From assembly GCA_020847535.1 (NCBI GenBank), contig JADLBU010000078.1:1-52163 (forward strand): a DNA stretch of 52,163 nucleotides. Reading direction: 5' to 3'. Positions within the stretch are counted from its first letter, which is position 1. Every line of letters starts with the position of its first letter. The position numbers and the translations under genes were made by a program. This DNA is from Phycisphaerales bacterium (GTDB taxonomy: Bacteria > Planctomycetota > Phycisphaerae > Phycisphaerales > UBA1924). Positions 14,101 to 23,535 of the stretch are shown here, piece after piece. The notes beneath the pieces were generated by a model. That model ran no database searches. It was given only the letters and a program-made list of their open reading frames with translations, and was not told the origin of the DNA.

Positions 14101-17042
14101 TCGGCTTCTTTGTTCGCCGACGCCTGCGGGGTATGTGCGTGGGCGCTGTGCCTGGGCTTGCGGTGCTTGCGGCGAATCTAGAGGCTGCCAGGCGGGTGAA
14201 GTCGGATTCGGAGAAGCTCAAGGCTGCTGAAGCGGGGCGAATCGTCGGCCGGCGATGGAAGGATGGGGAGGCGGAGTGGGGAGAGATTGAGGGGATCCTC
14301 GGCTGGTCGCGGCGGTTCCGTGCGGCCTCCAAGACGCTGCGCAGTACGTGCGGTGGCGCGGGCTGCGAGAAGCGGCTGGCGGAGATCGCAAGCCAAGGTG
14401 CGCCAACTTCGGAGATCATCGCCGCTGCCGGGGAGGTCGTGAAGGCCTGGAACGGGATCTTGGTGGGGATCAGCGCCATCGAGACGGTGCTGGCGCCGGT
14501 CGAAGGGGATGCGTTCCCGGATCCGCAGGCCACCGGCTGGCTGACCGGGATCGCCCGAACGCTTTCGCGATGGGGATCGGGACTTGGGGGGCTCAACGAC
14601 TGGTGTGCGTGGCGCAGCGCCCGGGATGCGGCGAACCAGGCGGGGCTTGGGGAACTGGTCAGGCTCTATGAATCCGGAGAGCTCCCGCGAGCGGAGCTGG
14701 GCGCTGCGTTCGAGCGCGGCCACGCCGAATCCTGGTTCAACCCGATCGCCGGCGGGATCCCGGTGATCCGTGGGTTCAACGCGGCAGGGCACAACCGGCT
14801 GATCGAGCGGTTCCGGGAGCTGGATGCGGCGTTCATCCGGCATTCGCGGCACACGGTCGCGGCGAGGCTGGTCGAGAGAACGCCCGGGCACGCGCCGCAG
14901 GCCTCACCGCAGTCGGAGCTTGGCATTCTGCGCCGGGAGCTGCAGAAGCGGCGAGCGCATCTGCCGACGCGTCGTCTGATCGAGTCGGCGCCGAATCTCA
15001 TCTCGCGGATCAAGCCGTGCTTCCTGATGAGCCCGCTCTCGGTGGCGCAGTACCTGGATGCCGGGCTGCCGCCCTTTGACATCGTCGTGTTCGATGAGGC
15101 ATCGCAGATCCCGGTGTGGGATGCGATCGGGGCGATCGCTCGCGGGACGTATGTCATCGTCGTCGGTGATTCCAAGCAGTTGCCGCCGACGAGCTTCTTT
15201 GATGTCCTGGGCGGCGAGGAGGAAGAGGCCGAGCGAGAGAGCATCGCGGTCGAGGAACTCGAATCGATCCTCAGCGAGTGCAACGCCGCGGGCATTCCGC
15301 GGATGCACCTCAACTGGCACTACCGCAGCCGTCACGAGAGCCTGATCGCGTTCTCGAATCATCACTATTACGACAACCGGCTGCACACGTTCCCATCCCC
15401 GGTCAGCCGCGGGGAGACGATGGGTGTGTCGCTGCGCCATGTGTCCGCCGGCGTGTACGACCGGGGCGGTTCCCGCACGAACAAGGTCGAAGCCAACCTG
15501 GTCGTGGAGGAAGTTGTCAGGCTGTTGACCGCCGGAGCTTCTCCGGACTCCATCGGGATCGTGACGTTCAATCGTCCCCAGCAGGATCTGATCGAGGATC
15601 TGTTGGATGCCCGCCGCCGGGAGAATCCCGCGATCGAGCGGTTCTTCTCGTCGGAGACGCTCGAGCCGGTGTTTGTCAAGAATCTGGAGAACGTTCAAGG
15701 TGATGAGCGAGACACGATCATCTTCTCAGTGGGATATGGGCCGGATCAGCACGGCAAGCCCTCGATGAATTTCGGGCCGCTCAACCAGGATGGGGGCGAG
15801 CGGCGGCTGAACGTGGCGATCACGCGGGCGCGCAAGCGGCTCGTGGTGTTCTCCTCGCTGACGAGCGATCAGATCGATCTTCGCCGCACGCGGGCGATCG
15901 GGGTTCATCATTTCAAGACGTTCCTGGACTACGCCCAGCGCGGGCCCAGCGCGATCGCGGAGGCGATCCATCGATCGGGTTCGCAGGATTTCGAGTCCGG
16001 GTTCGAGCGTGCGGTGTGCCGGGCGCTCACGGATCGCGGGTGGAGCGTTGATGCACAGGTCGGCTGCGCGGGGTATCGCATCGATCTGGCGGTGCGGGAT
16101 CCGCAGCGGCCGGGGAGTTACCTCCTCGGGATCGAGTGCGATGGGGCTTCCTATCACAGCGCCAAGACCGCGCGCGACCGGGATCGGCTGCGGCAGGCGG
16201 TTCTCGAAGGTCTGGGCTGGCGGATCGCTCGCGTGTGGTCCACGGAGTGGCGCATCAACCCGGAGGCGAGCATCGCCGGGATCGAGCGGGCAATCGCGGA
16301 GGCTGCGAAGCGGGCCGGGGAAGCCAAGCCTGATGCGGTCCCCGCATCGCCTGCGCCTGCCGGCAAACCTGTGTCGAGTGAAGCAGCAACGCAGAACGCA
16401 GCCGAGCCGCCGAATCACGCTTCCGGACTGTTTGCCGATCCACCGCGCGGGCCGGTCATCCGCACGGGCTCGGCCGAGGATCCGCCGGAGTATCGGCATG
16501 CCGAACCGGCGACCGGGCGGGCCTCCGGTGGTGACATCTTCGATGCAGCGCAGACCGGCAGGGGAATCGATGCGATCCAACGGATCGTGGATGCCGAAGG
16601 TCCGATCGTCGAGGAATTGGCGATCCGGAGGCTGGCGAGCTGGTTCGGGGTACAGCGAATCACTGAGCGGTTCAGGGAGCGGTTTGCCGCCCTGATCCAG
16701 GGTTGCCTGTCATCACAGCGGATCGCCAAGGATGACGGCATCCTGTGGCCGATCGCGCTCGATCGGGCGGCGTTCGATGGTTTCCGCGGGCCGGGGAGTG
16801 CGGAAGAGGATCGGCGGGAGATCGAGCACGTGCCGGGGATCGAGCGGGCGAACGCGGCGGTGCATGTCCTCAAGGGCCAGTACAGCCTGCCGCGTGAGGA
16901 GTTGATCCGGGAGACAGCGCGGGTGCTGGGGGTTCAGCGTGTGACGGCGGCAGCGCGGCAGCTTGTAAGCGAGGGGATCAACCGGGCGATCGCCGAGGGT
17001 CGGATCGCCGAGCGGGATGGGCGATGCGTGGCCATATTGTGA
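11103..17042 (+). CDS. Giant DUF4011 helicase-nuclease, candidate defence protein
   Basis: This 1,979-residue protein has five parts. First, a transglutaminase-like region (GSCLDLSLL cysteine, then DHA histidine, residues about 235-275). Second, a DUF4011 segment (AWQTKLLDLSLRNRL). Third, an SF1 helicase with Walker A GPPGTGKS (691-698, K697), long helical insertions, and Walker B DEASQ (D1331-E1332) with later helicase motifs. Fourth, a Vsr/MTES_1575-like PD-(D/E)XK nuclease (D1661, ECD at 1678-1680). Fifth, a DUF3320 wing (about 1820 onward, GPIVEELAIRRLASWFG). This layout is known from single-gene anti-phage proteins of the DUF4011-helicase-Vsr kind. All motor and nuclease residues look intact. 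The first clear ATG is 11103; a GTG at 11061 is an alternative. It is not next to other recognisable defence genes. Confidence 0.93.
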   Translation: MNEGSETSSTAGNPAIPAQRWSVQIGLEHTPRVNFAIQQYGVGLVERVSITNTGESGIGEIAVSVSLGNGECAPWQSRIARIGVGETYHIEPNDLALDARALGNRTEAEKSEIRVEVRSGAELESKSFPIELLPFDQWPGSEIYPELLAAFCTPNHPQIALLLAEAREPLKRVRGSDALDGYQSGSRQIAAQIAEACFNSVRARGLGYINPPASFDRAGQRVRLVDRICREGFGSCLDLSLLLASMWEQAGLHPLILLLEDHAIPAVWTHEVQLPEPAIDDVAHIRNLIELGEVVPVESTMLTATGSTFAGAVDAAKKRLGSAGASFCAVDILASRKRGVHPLPLRASGDSTGIDLTAARDHGAIPPPGTVLDRVALADRAEATGHATASGSVAGGRVKAWQTKLLDLSLRNRLVSFRQTKRTLELAIPGIARVEDLLADGQRLLIHPKTDGDEAYRRAQLDAGHVYATLTPADCQRHLLELHRAARSSIEETGANVLYLALGMLKWFETAASQIPRYAPLILLPVTLVRSASGEGYRYECSLTEEPIKPNVTLLRKLRQDFAIKTEGLDQFVEDENGVDIDLAIRNFREAIRHTPRWEVEESAHLGLFSFNKFLMWRDLQENLEKLKQSRLVNHLIDPAAKAFDAQPFPRPEELDDQVPPMEMFCTRDADSSQLAAIRAAAQGRTFVLEGPPGTGKSQTIANLIADCLARGKRVLFVAEKMAALSVVRRRLEEDGLGAFCLELHSAKASKKEVLAQLNAGLEATAIDESARWERTGQELAQARGQLNAYVREMHASRDSGESLYEALGRLIALGDGPRAPATGADIAKVSAAQLEGWRAAVAGICERAMPVDPAHEHPLRGIGRAEWSFSLPREAQAGISSLHEAVVGLGERLGAFSRVCGLTGCEHGELSRDAARAIAEIAALLPQSPAPDMRLLVGVDADGLADDLQALVAVGKGRDAERDRLLGVYHEEFLRLDHTAHASSVSGAMRLPQPLRMVIGFFVRRRLRGMCVGAVPGLAVLAANLEAARRVKSDSEKLKAAEAGRIVGRRWKDGEAEWGEIEGILGWSRRFRAASKTLRSTCGGAGCEKRLAEIASQGAPTSEIIAAAGEVVKAWNGILVGISAIETVLAPVEGDAFPDPQATGWLTGIARTLSRWGSGLGGLNDWCAWRSARDAANQAGLGELVRLYESGELPRAELGAAFERGHAESWFNPIAGGIPVIRGFNAAGHNRLIERFRELDAAFIRHSRHTVAARLVERTPGHAPQASPQSELGILRRELQKRRAHLPTRRLIESAPNLISRIKPCFLMSPLSVAQYLDAGLPPFDIVVFDEASQIPVWDAIGAIARGTYVIVVGDSKQLPPTSFFDVLGGEEEEAERESIAVEELESILSECNAAGIPRMHLNWHYRSRHESLIAFSNHHYYDNRLHTFPSPVSRGETMGVSLRHVSAGVYDRGGSRTNKVEANLVVEEVVRLLTAGASPDSIGIVTFNRPQQDLIEDLLDARRRENPAIERFFSSETLEPVFVKNLENVQGDERDTIIFSVGYGPDQHGKPSMNFGPLNQDGGERRLNVAITRARKRLVVFSSLTSDQIDLRRTRAIGVHHFKTFLDYAQRGPSAIAEAIHRSGSQDFESGFERAVCRALTDRGWSVDAQVGCAGYRIDLAVRDPQRPGSYLLGIECDGASYHSAKTARDRDRLRQAVLEGLGWRIARVWSTEWRINPEASIAGIERAIAEAAKRAGEAKPDAVPASPAPAGKPVSSEAATQNAAEPPNHASGLFADPPRGPVIRTGSAEDPPEYRHAEPATGRASGGDIFDAAQTGRGIDAIQRIVDAEGPIVEELAIRRLASWFGVQRITERFRERFAALIQGCLSSQRIAKDDGILWPIALDRAAFDGFRGPGSAEEDRREIEHVPGIERANAAVHVLKGQYSLPREELIRETARVLGVQRVTAAARQLVSEGINRAIAEGRIAERDGRCVAIL

Positions 17043-17112
17043 TCTCGCGGTGCAAGAAGGAGCGATCACAAACGAATAGTTGGCGGCTGCGAAACAGCCG
17101 AAGGGGGATTCC

Positions 17113-17352
17113 ATGATCCTGCTTGCCGAATCGATGGTCGAGCTATCCGACAGCGGTGTTTCCGCCAGTGTCACACTGGGGATCTCGATCGCCGTCGCCT
17201 GCTCGTGGCAGCGGAACCGCTCCATCTTGTGGGCGATCCTCGCCGGTTGTTTCAATTGGATCTACATCCTCTACTTCGCGCTGACGAGGAAGCCCGATGA
17301 GCTCAAGCCGCCGGTGATAGCGCCTGCGCGGCCGGAATCCGCGGTGTCGTAG
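17113..17352 (+). CDS. Small two-helix membrane protein
   Basis: The 79-residue product starts at ATG 17113, six bases after a GGGGG ribosome site; a TTG 33 bases earlier is less likely. It has two hydrophobic stretches (roughly VTLGISIAVACSW and ILWAILAGCFNWIYILYFAL) with a basic connector, then a Pro-rich tail. It follows the DUF4011 gene by 70 bases in the same direction and might be cotranscribed with it. Function unknown. Confidence 0.65.
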   Translation: MILLAESMVELSDSGVSASVTLGISIAVACSWQRNRSILWAILAGCFNWIYILYFALTRKPDELKPPVIAPARPESAVS

Positions 17353-17383
17353 AGCGCTGCCACGCGCATCCACTGAACCAGGA

Positions 17384-18961
17384 TCAGTGCTCATCGAGCA
17401 TCCGTACGCCGCGGCTCTCCTTGATGAACACTCCCCCCACGACCAGCGTGAGCAGGCAGATCGCCATCGGGTACGACAGGCCGGCGTAGATGTTGCCTGT
17501 TTTCTGGACCATGAGCTGGCCGATGAAGGGGACCATCCCGCCGAAGACGCCGTTTCCGATGTGGTAGGGGAGCGACATCGAGGTGTAGCGGATGCGCGTT
17601 GGGAAAAGCTCGACGAGAAAGGCGGCGATCGGGCCGTAGACCATGGTGACGTAGAGGACCTGGATCCAGATGAGGAGCGTCAGGAGGAGGGCCGGGGGGC
17701 TGGTGAGCGATGCGAAGCGGATGGACTGGGTTGTGGCGATCCGCTCGGTACCATCGGCAGCGCGGGTTTGCGTGGTGGTCACGGTGTTGACGGTGCCATC
17801 GCGATAGGTGCGTGTTTCCTTGGATTTGGTGACGGTGTCGGCGCCGACTTGATCGATGGTGGAAGTGCCGAGCGGTTGGATGCCATCGCCGGCGAGTTGG
17901 AAGCGCGATGGATCCTTGAGATCCGCAGCGCTGACCATGGCGCTGTAGATCGGGTAGTAGGTCGCCAGCGCCAGCAGGCAGCCGGCGAGCATGACGGGCT
18001 TGCGGCCGATCCGGTCCGAGAGGGTGCCCATGACAATGAAGAACGGCGTACCGGCGATCAGGGCGATCCCGGTGATGTACTCGGCCTGGACGGCTTCGAT
18101 GCCCAGCATGAGCTTGATGAAGTTCATCGCGTAGAACTGCCCGGTGTACCAGACGACTCCCTGGCCGGCGGTGGCGCCCAGGAGGGCGAGCAGGACGAGC
18201 TTGAGGTTGGATTTATTACCCAGGGATTCCCGGATGGGGTTCTTGGCGTTCTTGCCGGAGGCTTTCATCCTGGCAAAGAGCGGTGATTCGCTCATGCGTT
18301 TGCGGATGTAATAGGAGAACGTCACGAGGGCGAGCGAGAGCCAGAAGGGGATGCGCCATCCCCAGGCGGCGAACTGCTCGGGCGTCAGGAGTTTTCGACA
18401 GCCCAGGATCACGATGAGCGAGAGCACCAGCCCCAGGGTCGCGGTCGTCTGGATCCAGCTCGTCCAGTAGCCGCGGCGTCCATCGGGGCAGTGCTCGGCG
18501 ACGTAGGTGGCAGCGCCGCCGTACTCACCCCCCAGCGCCAGGCCCTGGCAGAGCCGCAGGATGACCAGGAGCACGGGGGCTGCCCAGCCGATGGTTGCAA
18601 AGCCGGGCAGGAGGCCGATGAGGAAGGTGGCGCCGCCCATGAGCAGGAGCGTCACCATGACAGTGTACTTGCGGCCAATGAGGTCTCCGAGGTGGCCGAA
18701 GACGATCGCGCCGAAGGGGCGGACGACGAACCCGATCGCGAAGGTGGCGAGGACCGAAAGGAGGGCGGTGGCGCCCGTGCCCTTGGGGAAGAAGACATCC
18801 GAGAGGGTGACGGCGAGCGCGCCGAAGATGTAGAAATCGTACCACTCGATGAGGGTTCCGGCGGAGGAGGCGGTAATGATGGTGGCGAGGCTCTGTGGCT
18901 TCACCGGCTCGGCTGAGTCTGGGCTTCTGCTTGCGCCTTTTGTCGTGGTGTCGTTGGGCAT
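17384..18961 (-). CDS. MFS metabolite:H+ symporter (MHS/ProP-like)
   Basis: A 525-residue inner-membrane transporter with the 12-helix MFS plan. It opens with SSAGTLIEWYDFYIFG, which marks the metabolite:H+ symporter subfamily (KgtP, ProP, ShiA). The loop 2-3 signature GHLGDLIGRKYT and the equivalent DRIGRKPVM in the second half are present. Between the predicted helices 8 and 9 lies an extra hydrophilic segment of about 75 residues (DLKDPSRF to TQSIRF), rich in Thr and predicted to be outside. The start is MPND at 18961 with AGGA upstream. Substrate is probably an organic acid or osmolyte but cannot be read from sequence. Confidence 0.9.
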   Translation of the reverse strand: MPNDTTTKGASRSPDSAEPVKPQSLATIITASSAGTLIEWYDFYIFGALAVTLSDVFFPKGTGATALLSVLATFAIGFVVRPFGAIVFGHLGDLIGRKYTVMVTLLLMGGATFLIGLLPGFATIGWAAPVLLVILRLCQGLALGGEYGGAATYVAEHCPDGRRGYWTSWIQTTATLGLVLSLIVILGCRKLLTPEQFAAWGWRIPFWLSLALVTFSYYIRKRMSESPLFARMKASGKNAKNPIRESLGNKSNLKLVLLALLGATAGQGVVWYTGQFYAMNFIKLMLGIEAVQAEYITGIALIAGTPFFIVMGTLSDRIGRKPVMLAGCLLALATYYPIYSAMVSAADLKDPSRFQLAGDGIQPLGTSTIDQVGADTVTKSKETRTYRDGTVNTVTTTQTRAADGTERIATTQSIRFASLTSPPALLLTLLIWIQVLYVTMVYGPIAAFLVELFPTRIRYTSMSLPYHIGNGVFGGMVPFIGQLMVQKTGNIYAGLSYPMAICLLTLVVGGVFIKESRGVRMLDEH

Positions 18962-19099
18962 CGAGGTCCTGTCCGTAAGCAAAGCGATGCAGTGGGGCGG
19001 ATCGGCGGGCATCGTACTGTGCTGTGAAGCGGGTCGAAGCCTATCAGAATCGGGGCTCGGCGAGCCCGTGCGGATCGCTCGTGACGACAAACTGCACGC

Positions 19100-19618
19100 A
19101 TGGGTGAGCGGCGGCGTCGAACTTTCAAATGGACCAGCCTGGCGATCACGCTGCTGCTGGGCGTGGATGTAGCCATTTCGTGGGTGGGTGTGGCGTGGAG
19201 TTCTGAGATGCCGAGGGGACCGGTGCGAACTCCAACAGGGTTCAGTTCTCGGCCAGCCTACTGGATCTTCACGCTGCGATCCGGCGGCGTCGGAGGGGGA
19301 TCGATCTCGGCAACCTCGCAGATCGCCGACATCGATACGGCGCGCGGCTGGAGCATCTTCATGCCCAGCGCTGAACGCAAATGGGGCATCGAGACTCTGG
19401 GAGGGGCAAGCGGCAACCGGGTGTATGTCCCGCTGTGGATGTTCACGGCTGCTTCGCTGCTGCCGGCCGCGCTGCTCTGGTGGCAAGACCATCGAACCCA
19501 GCCCGGTCACTGCCGGCGGTGCGGGTATGACCTGAGCGCGGTGGTGGGCGAGGTGTGCCCCGAATGTGGAACAGGTCGCAGATCAGATTCCAGCTCCAGC
19601 TCCGGCGCCGGACCGTGA
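19100..19618 (+). CDS. Membrane protein with C-terminal zinc ribbon
   Basis: The 172-residue protein has an N-terminal membrane helix, a soluble, probably extracytoplasmic region, a second helix (about 113-127, TAASLLPAALLWW), and then a CRRCGYDL-x7-CPECG zinc ribbon facing the cytoplasm. Small membrane proteins ending in this ribbon are numerous in planctomycetes and remain uncharacterised. A relative lies at 47471-48028. Start ATG 19100 has no good ribosome site. It converges on the kinase gene at 19630 with an 11-base gap. Confidence 0.75.
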   Translation: MGERRRRTFKWTSLAITLLLGVDVAISWVGVAWSSEMPRGPVRTPTGFSSRPAYWIFTLRSGGVGGGSISATSQIADIDTARGWSIFMPSAERKWGIETLGGASGNRVYVPLWMFTAASLLPAALLWWQDHRTQPGHCRRCGYDLSAVVGEVCPECGTGRRSDSSSSSGAGP

Positions 19619-19629
19619 CCCGTCGCGGG

Positions 19630-22506
19630 CTACTTCGCCTCAACCTCCATCGCCTTGCGGCAGACCTCGATGCACTTGCGGTACTGCTCCATGTCGGGAT
19701 GATCCGCGGGAAGCACGCGCTGGGCCATCTCAAGGGCCCGCTCGGCGAGCGGGAGGCCCTCGGCGGCCCGGCCGACATTGGCCTTGATCGTGGCGAGGTT
19801 CGCCATGCTCCAGGCGACATCGGGGTGATCCCCGTTGTGGATCCGGCGATACATCTCCGCGGCATCGGCGGTCAATCGCTCTGCGGCGGGCGAGTCCCCG
19901 TTCTTGGAGACCGAGACCGCCAGGTTTATCATCGCCATCGCGCTGTCGGGGTGGTCTCCCGGGAACAGCCGCTGATACATCTCGAGCGATTCGCGCAGCA
20001 GCCGCTCGTTCTCCGTGAGCTTGCCCAGCGCTGCCTTGGCGTAGGCGAGGTTGTTGAGGCTCTCGGCGATCTGGGGGTGATCTCCCTTGAATATCCTTCG
20101 GCGCAGGTCCAGCGCCTGCAGGTAGTAGTCAGCGCCGCCCGATGGATCATCCTGCATCGACCGGACGTAGCCCAGGTCGTTGAGGCACTGGGCGATCTGA
20201 GGATGGTCATCGATATAGAGTCGGCCGTACATCGCGAACGCCTGCCGGTACTCGGTCTCGGCCTCGGCGTACTGCCCCAGCGATGACAGCACACCCCCGA
20301 CGTTGTTGATCGCCAGCGCCACATCCGGATGATCCCCCGGGTGCAGACGCCGGTGGATCGCCAGGGCTTCGCGGAATCGGGCGAGCGCATCCTCGAACCT
20401 GCCCGCCGCCTGCATCGCCGTCGCGAGGTTGTTGATGCTCATCGCGACCGAGGGATGGTCTCCCTTGAAGAGCCGACGACGCATCTCCAGCGCCCGCTCG
20501 AACATGGGCAACGAGCCCTCAGCGCGGCCGAGTTCCATCCTGGCATAGGCGACCGCCTCGAGCGACTGGGCGATCCGGGGATGGTCCCCCGAGGTCATCC
20601 GCTCGCGCATCTGGAGTGACTGGTTGAAGACCTCCTCTGCCTCGGCGCTGCGTCCCAGCACCGTCAGGCATGTCCCCAGGCTGTACAGGCCCGAGGCGAT
20701 CGCCGGGTGATCTCCCGGGGCCAGCCGCCGATGCATGGCCAGCGATTCCACCAGCAACGGTTCCGCTTCGGCAGCGCTGCCCAGCGACTTGCGGACGTTG
20801 GCGAGGTTCGCCATGGCGCCGGCGACGGTGACGTCATCCCCAGGATGCAGCCGCCGGCGCATCTCAAGAGCCTCCTGGTGAAGGGGCAGGGCCTCGCTCT
20901 CGCGACCCATCGCTTCGAGCACCAGGCCCATGGAGGTGAGGCTCTCGGCTGTCTGGTCGCTGTCGCCGAGGTAGAGCAAGCGTCGGGTGGTCAGAGCGCG
21001 CTCGAAGAGCCTGTGCGCCTCGGTGGCCCGGCCGTTGTTCTGAAGAATGGTACCGATGGTTTCCTGGAGCGCTGCTTCGGTCTCGGGATCGTCCTTGAAG
21101 CGTCCGTTGGCCAGATCTCGCTGGGCGTTCTCCATCGCCTCGAGGATGGTGGCGCTCTGGGCGCCGCCTTGCTCGGGATCTGCGCTACGGAGCGCCTCGG
21201 TCACGAAGCTGTTGATGGTCTGGGCGCGCAGGCGGGCCTTGGCTTCGGACTTGGCGTTGTCTTCGGCAACTCGGCGTAGCCGGTCGGCCTCGGCGCGCTG
21301 TGCGGATTCATCCTGCTGGGCCTTGAAGGCTCGATCGCGTTGCTCGCCGGCGACCTTGGCCTGCCAGGCGATCCCGGCGATGCCGAAGATCAGTACGGCG
21401 GCGGTGACGCAGCCTGCGCCGACCATGGCGCGATGTCGGCGCACGAATTTGCGCACGCGATACATGGTGCTCTCGGGCGCTGCAACCACCGGTCGATGAG
21501 AAAGGAAGTTGTTGAGGTCATCTGCGAACTCGGCGGCGGACCGGTACCGCTCGGTGCGGTCCTTCCGCAGGGCCTTGAGGAGGATCCACTCCAGTTCCCG
21601 TCGCAGGAGAGAGACCAGCCCGGGGACATCGATGCGGCGGGCCGCGGCGATCTTGGTGCCCGCATCCGCCAGGCCCGTGAGGCGCACGGTGGGACGCGGC
21701 GGCTCGTGCTCCCGGATGACCTTCTGGAGTTCGGCGATCCCGGCTCGACGCATCACCTCGGGGTCGAAGGGGAGGACGCCGGTGACCAGCTCGTACAGCA
21801 CGACGCCCAGGGCGTAGACATCCGAGCGGGTGTCGATATCTCCATCCGAGAGCGTCACCTGCTCGGGAGACATGTACTCCGGGGTGCCGATCAGTTCTCC
21901 TCGCATCGTGAAGATCGTGTGCTCGGTGAGTCGCCCGGAGAGCGCCTTGGCGATCCCGAAGTCGATGACGACCGGGCGTGGCTCCCCGGCATCGGCGAGC
22001 ATCACGAGGATGTTGGAGGGCTTGAGGTCCCGGTGGATGAGCCCCTTCATGTGCGCGTGCTGCACCGCATCGCAGACGAGAACGAAGAGCCTGAGGCGCT
22101 GCTCGATGGTGAGGCGCTGCTGATCGCAATAGGCGGTGATAGGGGCGCCCTTGACGTGCTCCATGACGAAGTACGGGCGACCGTGGGGCGTCACACCGCC
22201 GTCGAAGACACGGGCGACGTTGGGGTGGTCCATGACCGCCAGCGCCTGGCGTTCCTGCTCGAAGCGGGCGATCACGGCCTTGGAATCCATGCCGGGCTTG
22301 ATGACCTTGAGCGCGACGCGCTGGACCATCGGTTCCCTGCGTTCGGCGAGCCAGACGGTGCCGAACCCGCCCTCGCCGATGATCTCCAGGAGCATGTAGG
22401 GGCCGATGTGGTCGCGCGGACCCTCACCGTGATGCGCTGCGCTCCCCTTCGCCATGTACGGACCGAGCTCGGTGGGGGCGTTGGGATCGGGAAATTCGCC
22501 GGGCAT
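19630..22506 (-). CDS. Membrane Ser/Thr protein kinase with long TPR array
   Basis: The 958-residue protein has a complete kinase domain (about 37-310). It shows glycine loop GEGGFG, VALK K67, HRDLKPSN D160, DFG D182 and YMSPEQ. One membrane helix follows (about 360-385). About eleven highly regular 42-residue TPR_12 repeats then run to the end, each ending in a 'GDHP' turn. The regularity suggests recent duplication of repeat units. It should phosphorylate Ser/Thr targets and use the TPR domain for partner binding. Start ATG 22506 lacks a clear ribosome site. It is a paralogue of the 4366-7095 kinase, and the two are about as similar as typical family members. Confidence 0.93.
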   Translation of the reverse strand: MPGEFPDPNAPTELGPYMAKGSAAHHGEGPRDHIGPYMLLEIIGEGGFGTVWLAERREPMVQRVALKVIKPGMDSKAVIARFEQERQALAVMDHPNVARVFDGGVTPHGRPYFVMEHVKGAPITAYCDQQRLTIEQRLRLFVLVCDAVQHAHMKGLIHRDLKPSNILVMLADAGEPRPVVIDFGIAKALSGRLTEHTIFTMRGELIGTPEYMSPEQVTLSDGDIDTRSDVYALGVVLYELVTGVLPFDPEVMRRAGIAELQKVIREHEPPRPTVRLTGLADAGTKIAAARRIDVPGLVSLLRRELEWILLKALRKDRTERYRSAAEFADDLNNFLSHRPVVAAPESTMYRVRKFVRRHRAMVGAGCVTAAVLIFGIAGIAWQAKVAGEQRDRAFKAQQDESAQRAEADRLRRVAEDNAKSEAKARLRAQTINSFVTEALRSADPEQGGAQSATILEAMENAQRDLANGRFKDDPETEAALQETIGTILQNNGRATEAHRLFERALTTRRLLYLGDSDQTAESLTSMGLVLEAMGRESEALPLHQEALEMRRRLHPGDDVTVAGAMANLANVRKSLGSAAEAEPLLVESLAMHRRLAPGDHPAIASGLYSLGTCLTVLGRSAEAEEVFNQSLQMRERMTSGDHPRIAQSLEAVAYARMELGRAEGSLPMFERALEMRRRLFKGDHPSVAMSINNLATAMQAAGRFEDALARFREALAIHRRLHPGDHPDVALAINNVGGVLSSLGQYAEAETEYRQAFAMYGRLYIDDHPQIAQCLNDLGYVRSMQDDPSGGADYYLQALDLRRRIFKGDHPQIAESLNNLAYAKAALGKLTENERLLRESLEMYQRLFPGDHPDSAMAMINLAVSVSKNGDSPAAERLTADAAEMYRRIHNGDHPDVAWSMANLATIKANVGRAAEGLPLAERALEMAQRVLPADHPDMEQYRKCIEVCRKAMEVEAK

Positions 22507-22692
22507 GAGCCGCTAGTCTATCGAGGGCTGAATTCGGTGGAAGGGGACTTGATTGCATTCGCGGTGATCAGCGACGAGATTTCATTCATCTTCACGATCG
22601 CGATGCGGCTTTCGATCGACGAACCAGGATCGCGCACGATCTACTTGGCAGCGTATTGACTGCCCGTATCGACTCCTTGCCCGCCCGTGCTC

Positions 22693-23535
22693 TCAGGACA
22701 ACTCCGGATGCAAGGCCTTCCAGGACAGCCCGAATCTCGACAGGTACTTGCGGAGGCGATCTGCATCGTTGACGCTGCTGCGGCGCTCCCTTGACGCCGC
22801 GAAGAGCTCCCGGCCGGCATCTGACAGCGAGCGGCACTCCAGGCACACCGACAGCACATCCCGGAGCTGCACGCGGTCGAACCGATCCAGGTTGGCGAGC
22901 CGGTCCGCGGACAGGATGCCAGAGAGGGCGCTGCCATCGGGTTCGGCGGCCTCGGTCGGCACACGCCCCCACAGAGATTCCAGGCGCTGTATCTCCCGTC
23001 CGACCACATCGTCGGTGATGCGGCCCGAAGGGGCCAGTGTCGCCATGCGTGAGACCGATGCCGAGAGATCCCGGAAGTTGCCGTTCCATCCGGCGCGGTG
23101 CGACATCGCGAATGCCAGGTACATCCTGCGCGTCTCTGTGGTGAAGCGGACGATCCGACTGCTGCGCGATGCGAACTGTTCGATCTCGTAATCCAGGTTG
23201 GGCTCGATGTCCTCCCGGCGATCCCGCAGAGGCGGGAGTTCGAAGGTCCAGAGGTTGATGCAGGCGAGCAGGTTCTCGCGGAACCCACCCGCGGCGACCG
23301 ACGCTCCCAGATCCCGGTTGGTACCGGCGATCAGTTGAAACCGGCTGTTGACCTCGGTGTCGGCTCCCAACGGGAGGAATCGTTTACCCTCCAGGGTGTG
23401 CAGCAGCATCGCCTGCATATCCAGACCCAGCTCTCCGATCTCATCGAGGAAGAGCAGCCCGCCATCGGCGGCCCGAAGGAGTCCCGGGCGGTCTGCAACC
23501 GCGCCGGTGTAGGCGCCCTTGCGCTGGCGCAGGTG
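22693..23535 (-). pseudogene. rtcR: rtcR fragment (C-terminal part only)
   Basis: About 280 in-frame codons match the C-terminal half of RtcR, the sigma-54 activator of the RNA repair genes rtcA/rtcB. They run from the sigma-54 contact loop GAYTGA through FLDEIGELGLDMQ (Walker B) and INLWTFELPPLRDRREDIEP. They end at the DNA-binding tail LSDAGRELFAASRERRSS and the usual RtcR end RLRKYLSRFGLSW. The N-terminal CARF-type sensor and the Walker A region are missing; upstream the sequence turns into a transposase in another frame at about 23535. The frame that remains is open, so the loss may be recent. No rtcA or rtcB lies nearby. Confidence 0.9.

Noticed and set aside
22507..22692. Extra gene between kinase and rtcR remnant
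   Set aside because: The open frames are short continuations of antisense frames with no start signal.
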